Origin: Pyropia yezoensis
Taxonomy: Eukaryota > Rhodophyta > Bangiophyceae > Bangiales > Bangiaceae
Length of the DNA stretch: 64,000 nt
Direction: 5' to 3'
NCBI GenBank assembly: GCA_009829735.1
Contig: CM020618.1
Span: forward strand, 41,903,030-41,967,029
A program made the position numbers and the translations under genes. Within the stretch, counting starts at the first letter, position 1. The number at the start of each line of letters is the position of its first letter. The notes beneath the pieces are model-generated. The model saw only the letters and a program-made list of their open reading frames with translations, was not told where the DNA came from and did not search any database. Positions 53,316 through 62,169 of this stretch are shown here, one piece after another.

Positions 53316-56300
53316 TCACTTGCGCTCCACCTTGGCACCAAACATCCCAGGACCCTGGGCCACAAAGCCGCTCAGCGCTCGACCGTACACAGCCAGGTGA
53401 TCGTCCCGTCCAATAATGATGACTCTCGATGACTCCTCCGGCGTCAGCTTCTTGTTCGTCTTCTTTGCCGTCTTGAGGTTGGTTGCCACCACCAAAACTA
53501 CTCGGTCTTTCCACTGCTCCCAAGTGTCGCCAAACGCACCCTTGAGTAAACGTAAGCTGGGGCGCACGTCATCTTCGATGTTGAGGTAACCTTTCGAGGC
53601 GCCCGTGTACTTGCATGACGTGCAGATGGCAAACAGCTCGTCCTTGGCGCCGTCCTTGAACGCGTCCTCCTCATCGCCGTCCTCAGGAGGGCCCACGTCA
53701 TCGGACAAGTGGCTCAGAGGAAGAAACTTGATGTAGTCAAAGCCTGCCTGCTCGGGCTTGCACTTGAAGACAGTGGACACGAGATCCGCCCAGGGTTGCG
53801 CAACAATTGCGGGTATACTGTTGCTTGCCTCCTTGTCATTAACCTTCACCGACTCAAGTCGGGCGTATAGCCGCACATTGTCCAGGACCGGGTGCGGCCC
53901 GCAAGCACGAAAGGCCCGCGTGCTTGGATAGAGTTGCGACAATGTCACACACCGGTACTTGTGAGGTAGAGCCAGCCCAGACCCGGTCGTACACCACCTA
54001 CGTGATGCGGCACGTAACCGCGTCAAAACCACGTCCGACCACAGCGAGACGTACTCCCATACCTTGTCTGCACTCCCCATTGAGTCGCTGCTGTGGTATA
54101 CAGACGCCAACGCGTCCAGGACGTCGCAAACAAGCTTATACTCCTGCACGGTGGAATACTCCTGCATCAGCTCATCCCTCCGTTCGTCCCATAGACGCAA
54201 TAGCGCCACAAGGAACAGGGGCGGCATGCACGGGTCCTTGTAAGTACCACGGGAGTTGACGACTGCGTCGGTCAGCACGTTGGAGGCAAATAGGCTGTCC
54301 CACGACTTGAATGAGACGCCATGCAGATTGATGCCGCTAGCGAGAGGCAGCTCTGCGTTCAGTACGCAGTTGTGCACAGCAACGAGGACGACCACAGGGA
54401 CCGAAAAGAGGTCATTGAGGAGCTTGTTCATGGTAAGGCTATGCGACAAGTCTTCCGCTGCAGGCACCACGACCGACGACCAAACATCCCCGGTGGCACG
54501 GTCCAGACGGTCGCGCAAAACAGCGGCGCTGCGACCGTGACCGCCACTGAGCCATGCAAGCGCGTCAGCTGACAAGCGCGCTGGCTGCTTGTAGGTTGAC
54601 TGATGCTGCTGTGACATGCGGATAACCCGCGAGTCACTGAAGACCGGAAGAAAAAATGTGTCAGCTACTTGCCGAAGGTCCAGGAACCCGACCTTGACGG
54701 CAAACAGGACGAAGTACGGAGAGCCACGCCTGTGGCTGGATGATATCGACGTCACCAGCAAGGAAGCCATCGCAGCGCGGGCGTTAGGCAGCTCCTGAAT
54801 GACTTCGGAAACGTCGGAATCGAGAGAGGCACTTTCCGTGTCATTCAACGGCAGTCGCGCGTCGCGAAGCATCGTTCCAGGGCACGCAGCCGTGAAGAGC
54901 ACCGATACGCTCTTCGACCGCGTCATAGTGCACAGCTCATGGCGATAAATCAAGAGCAGCTTGAATGATGAAGAACGCCGCCCTTGAGTCGCTTCCACTC
55001 GGTCTTCACCAACCCCGAATTCGCCTTCTGCAGGGCTTCGCCGATCGTACACAGCTCGTAGAGGCGGCACCTTGCTCAGCTCCTCAACGACAATGATAGT
55101 GGGCCGTTCTTTGAGCGCCTCCAGCGCCTCGAGGTGGATGGCGTCGACAGTGGTCGCCTTGGACGCGAGCATCTCTTCGATGAGGCCACAGAAGCTACCG
55201 AAATCATACCCGTCCGCACAGCGCAGGCACCATAGGATGCGCAAGTAAACAGGAAGGAGCACCGCCTCTGGTTGGTGACGACCCCAGTCCACGAATTTGG
55301 TGTCCGTGCTGCTCCACGCACAGAGCCCGTTGAACGTCACGACGCACACCCGGGAGTTCTTCAGGGTCGAGACGACCTCGTTCCATCGAGGAAGATTGGC
55401 GGCCTCTGCGGCCTGGGCGTATCGATCGTTGTTGATGTCCGCCACCGCCAAAGTCAGGTCCCACACAAAGTGCGTCTTGCCCATGCCCGGGGACGAGGCC
55501 AGGTACCAGGCCACCCGAGAGGTGCTCAGCCTCGCCAGGGCAACAAGCGTCCCCACCAACTCTGCGTCCCGCGCAATCAGCAAGCTTGCGTCTCGTTGAG
55601 GATGCGGCATCAACAGTGAGCTTGGGGACCGTTGCTGACCTGCCTGCAGAAGGTGTCGTGCAGACCCCAACTTGTGCGTGACTGGCGAGTGTGCGGCCAC
55701 CGCATCCAGTACTTTGGCGTCCAGGATAGACAGCGAGGCCAAGTAGTCCTGCAGCGTGGTGTCCAATCCGCAAACGAAGTCGTAGACGGCCTGCAGGCCA
55801 GCCATGCGCTTGGTCTCCGCCGGTCGGCAGCTGTACAAACAGTGCTCGGCACGCCTTATCGCGTCCATTAGCGAGCGCAGGGGCTCCTTCAAAGCCGCCT
55901 TCCACATACGCACCACGCCAAGGGCACACCAAGCAGCTGACGAGTTGAGCGAGCAGTCCTCCACCAAAAACGTAGAGTCCCGTTCCGCGAACTGGAGGGA
56001 GCGCGAGATCATGGCGTGCCAGTACGCGGCGACACCACGGGGTTCCACCCAGTCGTCCAAATCAGCTCCTCCATCCTCCAAGGCTACCTGCGCCACGGCG
56101 ATCGATGCGCATAGCTGCCCCAGCAGCTGACAAGTATCTGACCAGAAGGCCACTGCTGCAGGTTCTACAGGCCGAGGGGTGTACTCTTGAGAGGGTACTG
56201 GGCCGACCCCTCCCGACAGGCCGCCCGTGCTCATGGACGAGGAGATCACCCTAGCTTGCACAGGAAGTGGCGCGAGACGCCTTACGCAGCCCACACGACG

Positions 56301-56522
56301 CTTGGGTGCTCGGAAAACAGACGCGCGAGACACCAACGCAGCCTGGGACGGCCGCCAGGGAAACCCAGACGCCAGCGCGCAGTTGTGAGCCGCCAGCACA
56401 GGCGCCACCGCCAAGGCCATGACCACGCGAGACCCGCGACCTTGGCGCACATTGACGTTCATCCCAACGCCTCCACCACTCTTCAGCGCGTCAGAGTCGC
56501 AATGTGCCTGCGCACCCGCCAT
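53316..56522 (-). CDS. P-loop NTPase with C-terminal PD-(D/E)XK-like nuclease, Crinkler/RHS-type
   Basis: 1068 residues, uninterrupted. A variable N-terminal region of about 300 residues precedes a Walker A motif SSPGMGKTHF (343-352) and a Walker B motif TIIVVEELSK (475-484). The long helical middle is unassigned. The last 130 residues contain FDYIKFLPLSHL, DELFAICTSCKYTGASKGYL, VVLVVATNLK and RVIIIGRDDHLAVYGRALS, resembling the restriction-like nuclease domain paired with NTPases in Crinkler-RHS-type proteins. Those proteins are known from oomycetes, fungi, trypanosomes and other eukaryotes and are thought to derive from selfish elements. Whether this is a selfish-element protein or a host gene is not decided by the sequence. 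Confidence 0.7.
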   Translation of the reverse strand: MAGAQAHCDSDALKSGGGVGMNVNVRQGRGSRVVMALAVAPVLAAHNCALASGFPWRPSQAALVSRASVFRAPKRRVGCVRRLAPLPVQARVISSSMSTGGLSGGVGPVPSQEYTPRPVEPAAVAFWSDTCQLLGQLCASIAVAQVALEDGGADLDDWVEPRGVAAYWHAMISRSLQFAERDSTFLVEDCSLNSSAAWCALGVVRMWKAALKEPLRSLMDAIRRAEHCLYSCRPAETKRMAGLQAVYDFVCGLDTTLQDYLASLSILDAKVLDAVAAHSPVTHKLGSARHLLQAGQQRSPSSLLMPHPQRDASLLIARDAELVGTLVALARLSTSRVAWYLASSPGMGKTHFVWDLTLAVADINNDRYAQAAEAANLPRWNEVVSTLKNSRVCVVTFNGLCAWSSTDTKFVDWGRHQPEAVLLPVYLRILWCLRCADGYDFGSFCGLIEEMLASKATTVDAIHLEALEALKERPTIIVVEELSKVPPLRAVYDRRSPAEGEFGVGEDRVEATQGRRSSSFKLLLIYRHELCTMTRSKSVSVLFTAACPGTMLRDARLPLNDTESASLDSDVSEVIQELPNARAAMASLLVTSISSSHRRGSPYFVLFAVKVGFLDLRQVADTFFLPVFSDSRVIRMSQQHQSTYKQPARLSADALAWLSGGHGRSAAVLRDRLDRATGDVWSSVVVPAAEDLSHSLTMNKLLNDLFSVPVVVLVAVHNCVLNAELPLASGINLHGVSFKSWDSLFASNVLTDAVVNSRGTYKDPCMPPLFLVALLRLWDERRDELMQEYSTVQEYKLVCDVLDALASVYHSSDSMGSADKVWEYVSLWSDVVLTRLRAASRRWCTTGSGLALPHKYRCVTLSQLYPSTRAFRACGPHPVLDNVRLYARLESVKVNDKEASNSIPAIVAQPWADLVSTVFKCKPEQAGFDYIKFLPLSHLSDDVGPPEDGDEEDAFKDGAKDELFAICTSCKYTGASKGYLNIEDDVRPSLRLLKGAFGDTWEQWKDRVVLVVATNLKTAKKTNKKLTPEESSRVIIIGRDDHLAVYGRALSGFVAQGPGMFGAKVERK

Positions 56523-57084
56523 GGCAGCCAGATTGCCAAATGGGTGTCGACGCGAGAGCGCCAGCAGCGTCTCAACATCACAGAGCCCACCTTCGCTGAG
56601 CTATCCACGGTAGCGACGCAAACAGGAGTGTGACGTGGGGCAGGCCGCAGCAGCGGTGGGGGCGCCACGACCCCCCGGGCGGCACAGAGCAGCTCACGGC
56701 CGCGATCGGACAGTAGGGACGCTGCGCCCGAGACGCCGCAACCACCCGGGCGGCGCGGATCTGCCCCGCGGACCCGGCAGGAGCAGCAGGGCGCGCGGGG
56801 CAGCCCGGGGCGACTGCGTGGCGCCGTGGGGCAGCCCGGAGCGGATGCGTGGCGCCGTGGGGTAGCTCGCTGCGCAGGCGGGAGCAGTAGACAGCACCCC
56901 GTTTCGAAATCAGCGTGGTAAAATAATACATGATCGGGGGAAACACACCGTACAGTGGTTGTTTTTGGACATGTTTTCCTCTTCACGCGATAAAATTCCA
57001 CTCCGCTCGCCTGTGGCCGCCAGGTGGTGGGTCCGTCAACATTCTTTCCATGGTTGGCAAAAACGTAACGTTTTTTGATTTTGA
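56523..57084. repeat. GC-rich spacer with a 31-bp tandem repeat
   Basis: A 31-bp unit (ending TGCGTGGCGCC) occurs at 56795-56825 and 56826-56856, with a partial third copy. No gene is supported. Composition changes abruptly to AT-rich at about 57060. Confidence 0.55.
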
Positions 57085-57692
57085 CTTGATTAATCTATAT
57101 ATTAAATCAATTCGTTTTCGTTTTTTGTTTTATTGCGTTTAATCAACGTTGATAAGTATAATCATAAGTCAGGTCCAGGATCGACTGAATTCGCGCAGTG
57201 GAGAGGTCCTTCTCAGCTGTCTATCTACTGCCTCATCCGGAACAGGTTGACCCATGACAAGATGGCCAAGCTAATGTTTGTGCACATGAACCTCAAGCTC
57301 CTGGACGGCGTCAACATGAGCGAGGACGACCTCGACTTCTTTGGTGCAGTTGCTGCAGAGGATGGGGAGAGTGGTAGTGCAACCGATAGTGTGGGTGAGG
57401 GCGGGCGCGGTATGGATGGGCTGGAGGAAGAATGAGTTCTTTGTGTCACTCGGAACCACCCCGTGACTCCGACAATGGTGGCCCGCTGGCGCTCCGTGGG
57501 GGACTTTTGTGCGATGAGGACAAGGGCTTAGGTGAGACAACAGCCAGTCTCAGTCGAACAATTGTGGCTGCAATTGCCTCAGAAATCAGCAATGTACGTG
57601 GTCTTAATACAAAATTGTTCTTGATTAATCTAAAAGCTCAGAGCCCCGGATAGATTACTCTACAGATTAATATATAGATTAATTAAAATTAA
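57085..57692. repeat. AT-rich island with inverted repeat arms
   Basis: TTAATCTATATATTAA at about 57090-57105 is inverted as TTAATATATAGATTAA at about 57667-57682, and CTTGATTAATCTA (57085) recurs directly at 57620. The island surrounds a hAT transposase fragment, so the arms may be remains of element termini. No target duplication was identified. Confidence 0.4.
57133..57435 (+). pseudogene. hAT transposase C-terminal fragment
   Basis: About 100 codons. The stretch YCLIRNRLTHDKMAKLMFVH followed by MNLKLLDG matches the C-terminal dimerisation region of hAT transposases (ERxFS...RNRL...KLxxVxxNxRL). The acidic end SEDDLDFFG ... GLEEE is typical of hAT proteins. The DDE core and the BED finger are absent, so this is a remnant. 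The preceding codons do not look hAT-like. Confidence 0.65.
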
Positions 57693-59926
57693 ACATGTGT
57701 TTTTCTCGTGACAACCCTGACTCCTTCCACTGACCGGCGAAATTGTTGGCATCCAGCATTCCTGTCGACCAATAACGCAGAAATGCAAGTGGTCGCGTGC
57801 GCTCCATACACCCCCTATTAGATCCCTCTTCACGTCGTCACCGTGTCTACACACTCGCCTCATGGGAACTGGATTATATCCCAGCCAAATATTCCCAATG
57901 GCTGGGAACTAGGCGTCCTTGTGCACGGCGCCCTTTGCCCAGCTCGCGCGCGCACGGCTGGGCCGTCGGCGTTCATGGGTCTGCCCGCCGCATTCCACGA
58001 GGCGGCCCCCGGCCTTAGCGAGGCAACCCCTGGTGGTAAGCTGAAATGGGGGGGGGGGGGGGAAGTGGGGAGGACCGTTCGGCCGCCCCCTTCGCCGCCG
58101 TCGCCGCCGCCGCCTCAGCCACCCTTGCCTCCACCACAACGCCCGCGTCACTGTGGGGAGAGGATCTCCGTGTGGAGGCACCCGCGGACGCCCGCCGCAG
58201 CCTTGTCGCTGACGCCCCCTCCATGCCTGAAGCCTTTCTTGCCCCCCCGTGTCTTACGCTTCTTGCGCGCGGCTCGTCCGCCGTTCCTGTCCTTCACCCC
58301 TCCTACCCCACCACGCCTCATTTCCCCACTTGGCAGTCCACATCTTCATCTACCTCGGCTACCTCGGCGCGTCCCCGCCATCATGCGTGCCGCCCCCCCC
58401 TCCTGTATCACCGGACCCGTCTGCGCGCTGCCGTCGCCGCCTTTTTCGTGGGAGTGGGCCGCCAGCGGCAACCGCTGCAGCTGCGGCGGCAGCGGCGACG
58501 CTCGATGAGGTGACCGCGCCTGGGGGGAGCTGACTGGTCTGTGTAGCCGAGGGGATTAGGGATGATCTGCTGGGGGGTGGTAGTGGTGTCGAGCGGGGCA
58601 GGGGGGGTGTGATGGGAGGGCCCGCGGCGCCGCGCTGATGGCATGTGGACGAGGCTGCCGAGGGGAGAGTTGCACGCCATGGGGGGGACCGCGCCTGTTT
58701 GTTCATGCTGAGGATAGGCTCTGACGCTCTTGGTCGGCTCGTCCAGGCTGTCTGTGCTCTCTTTCCGCCGTGCTTTTGTCTTTTCTTTCGCTGTGATGTG
58801 TCAGTTCTGCCAGCGCTGGCCGCTCCTATGGATTTGACGCACCACACCCACCTCATCACGCACGCTCGGGCAATATGGCAAGGATTCCTCGAGACCTGCG
58901 GGTGTGGCGTGTTGTAGGGGGTGTGACGGCGGGTATGTGGGCGCTGAGGGGCATCGACTTTGTGTTTCTTCCGTGACGATGGGGTGGCACTGACCTACTG
59001 TGTTGTCGGTCATTCTCTCTTCGCGCACATGTGTGCGTTTCCTGTCTTAGTCTGGCTCCTGTTGTCACTTTTGTAGGGCTCGCGTAGTTCTTCGTCCAGT
59101 AGCACCATGCGCGCTGGGCGGGCAGGGAGGGCGGGGGGATGTTCAGAGAGCAAGTAAAACCTCCCAGGAATAACAACAAACAGACGCTTGCGACGAAACC
59201 CCAAAAGTAGACTTGCACGCAAGTGCCCGCATTATGTTTGCCGCACGATGCCGCTCATAATAATTTCCTGCTATCCAGTCACGACATGAGCTTAGCTTTG
59301 CAGTCTACATCACAAAACGGCAATGTAGGAAAAGTATGCGCTCGACCGAAGATTATGAATTCGCGTATCATGTATTCGGCGGACCCGTCGGACAAATTAT
59401 TTGAGTGCTTTGTAGTGCGCCGCAGGAGGGCCCCAGCTGCAGCAGTGCAGGCGGCTGCGCGACGCCGAGGAGCACGCCGAGTTAAACTGGCCAGGAAAGG
59501 TAGTTGAAATCTCAGGAAACGCTTTCTCAATACTACACGTCCGAAGATGAAGTCCAACCGAACTAGTCTCATCTAAGTCAAGTCCACGACGAAGAGAGGT
59601 GCTTACTACAAGTCATCCTGTCCATTGAACTATTTACCCTCCACCTGACGCGTGCTGGATGCTCCTACCGCTTCGCCTGCAACATCTCGCCGGATCTGAA
59701 CCTGACGAAAGCCCGAGCCCGGAACGCCCGGGTGTCCGATCGACACATGCGCGTCCCGCCACGTTCGGACAGCCCGGCGTCGAGTCGGGGCGTTTCTTGG
59801 GAGCACATTCGGGACGTTCTGCGCAACCGAACCGTCAGTGCTGGATTGTGGCGTCATTGCCGCGTTCATACATCAAAGATGCTCCCGAGGACAGCATACA
59901 TGATGTTCTCTGCTCTGGTGCACTCT
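57693..59926. other. Interval without a supported gene
   Basis: Mixed composition with C-rich/G-rich stretches (58050-58130, 58380-58400). Short open frames on both strands show no domain or conserved motif. Confidence 0.5.
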
Positions 59927-61297
59927 CTATTGCTGTTCTCCCAAGTTTGGCCGATCCGGACAAGAACAGCAGTGCACTGCACGAAAGTTGAAAGAACTAA
60001 ACAACGTTCCAGAATAAGACCACCCCACTAAGCACACACGCGTACCTCCGGACCAAGACACCTGGCTCGCGTCACTGAAAACGTGAAGGCCCAGGACGAA
60101 GCACTGGTGCCCGCACCGTTCGTTCACAATGATCTGCTCGTTCGCGTGGAAAGCGTCGCCGTCGAGTGCTGTCTCGCGTGCCTCTGACGGAGGCGCAGGC
60201 TGCTCACCCCCGCTCCATAAGTTGACCTCATCGGCGTCAGCGTGAACGAGGGACTGCAGCACCACTCCGAGCGCCGACCGAAAGTACGCAGCCAGCTCCA
60301 TTCCGCCCTCCACGAGTACGACCCTTCACCACCCGGCATCCGTCACGGCGTTGTCAATGTCGTTCCGGACCGCCATCTTAAAGGAGTTGCAGGTGGTGAA
60401 CGCGTCCCGGAGGCCCTGCTCGCGGCCCTCGTCAATGGGCATGCCAGGCATAGTTCCATCCCAGATGTCGAGCAAGCGGTAAAGCCGTGCTTGGTCCTCC
60501 AGCGTCAGCCCTGATCCCCCGCACGACGCCAGAGTGAACCGCTGCAGCTCTCTCAACCGAAAAGAGTTGAAGTGACCGTCCCGCCTCGTCTTCCACAGGG
60601 AGAGCATTGAGATGGAATGCGGCCAGTCATTGCGGCTCTCATAGTACGCACGCACTTCCGCCGCTATCGTTTCGGGACGACTCGCGGCCGCCGCCTCCGC
60701 GTCGCTGACATGCACGGCCTCCTGCTCGGTACAGGACTGACCGTTAAGAAGGGCTGCGTTGCTAGCTTGCGCATGGTCCGCCCGCATTGCAGCATCAGTG
60801 GCAGCGTGGACACGCGCTTCAGCGTCCGCAGGGTCCCCACAGCTGGTATCAGACTCTGTGCTCGGGTGCCCGACGGCGGCATCGTCAGCAATGCCGTCCA
60901 AGTCGAGCGTGAAGGTGCCAGCGCCAGCGTCTGCGACCACGGTGCAGGCGTCACGTGTTGCATTGCCAGAGCTCGGATCGCCTCCATGCACGCCGCTCGA
61001 GGGGAACAAATACGTCCCCACGGTGGACGAAAGGCAGAGGTCAGCTACCGAACAACCAGCGCCAGGGAGGACGATTGCACTGGCAGCTGAGTGCGACTAG
61101 TTGATGGGCTTCCTCAGGCACTCAGATTGAGCAGTCAAGCGCCCGTGCTTGCGCAACATGTGCGTTCTCAGCCCTGCCCGGCTACATAAGGCGCACCCGC
61201 AAAGCAAGCATGAGAACTCGTGGGACGAACCTGGAACGTCCGACATCGTTGCACCGCCTCGTGGACCAAGAAGAGGGCGAGGAAGAGCGGGAAACAA
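59927..61297 (-). pseudogene. C2H2 finger protein resembling a Plavaka/CACTA-like transposase, broken
   Basis: Three open stretches lie in one and the same minus-strand frame (61297-61097, 61096-60326, 60325-59927), separated by TAG at 61097-61099 and TGA at 60326-60328, so they are one decayed ORF of about 457 codons. The start has a single C2H2 finger (FSCLLCGCALCSRAGLRTHM). Later come WPHSISMLSLWKTRRDGHFN, GMELAAYFRSALGVVLQSLV and VLGLHVFSDASQVSWSGGTR. This order (finger, helical region, then a D-x-S/T-x(2)-S-x-x-G motif) resembles Plavaka-type transposases, but the catalytic domain proper is missing. The family call is by memory of motif layout and is tentative. Confidence 0.4.
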
Positions 61298-61315
61298 CTG
61301 CGGGAAGAGGGATAG

Positions 61316-61416
61316 TGTGAGGAGCCACCCACACTTGGGCAGCCCTCAACTTACTCGTGATGGTGTCAGCGACCCGTGCCAGCCCATAGGGCGACAGGGT
61401 GCGGGGAAGAGGATGG
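61316..61416 (+). repeat. Partial copy of the 969-bp LTR family
   Basis: Starts TGTGAGGAGCCACCC and follows the first 100 bp of 40331-41299 with substitutions (GCCCTCAAC...ACTCGTG...GGTGTCAGCG). It is cut by element E's LTR at 61417. Confidence 0.75.
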
Positions 61417-61988
61417 TGTGGTATAAAACTCGATCCTCTCAGACACGTGTCAATATCCCTCGGGGGAAAGGGACAGGTAACGCAGAAAGGGGAACTACGA
61501 GAATGGTATGCCTGTTGCCTCACGTGCCTGCTCGCAGGGCAAACAGATACGCACGGTAGTGCACACGGGGAAGAGGAAAGCAAACGCGCAGTTGTCTTTT
61601 TCCCTGAGGGCGCGGGCCGAGGGCGCCTCGCTGTCCCTCTTAACGTGCATCTGGGGGAACCCCGGCACGTTGGCCCGGTAGCCCCCCCATAACCCCGAGT
61701 GGCCCCGACCCGAGTCTAACCTCGTCAGGTCGGGGGCCACTATCACTACTAATTCTATTCCCACTCACTAATCTCACACTCAAATTCTCTCAAATCAAGT
61801 CCCTCACAAATATGCAAAAACACATCAGAAATCCCTCTCTCGCGTGTGGATAGCGTAGTCCACCGCATCCCAGTGCCGGGCACGGGCCACGGCCGCCAAC
61901 CATCGCCACACGGCGGGCGTGTTCTGGCACCTGGTGCCCTCTGGTTGCAGTCCCGGGTCGGCGCCAAGTCGGGGCCAGGGATGCTACA
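61417..61988 (-). repeat. 3' LTR of element E
   Basis: 572 bp in reverse orientation, TGTAGCATCCC to TATACCACA. Same family as C's LTRs with more differences than between C's own two. Confidence 0.9.
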
Positions 61989-62169
61989 TAGCTCCCTCCC
62001 TAGTCCGGCACGTCCTCGGGCCGAACCAGGTGCCACCGTGCACAGCCTCGAGCACGTCCACACCGGTGCCGAGGTCGAGCGTCTTCACCCCGGTCACGAT
62101 CACCTGCCCCGATTCTGCCCCCCTCCGCTCCTTCACCTTGGCCCTCTCGTTCCCCGGAGTCTGGACGGT

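Noticed and set aside
53054-53416. Short plus-strand coding region
   Set aside because: Overlaps the 3' end of the NTPase-nuclease gene; only the first 50 codons look protein-like and no family is recognised.
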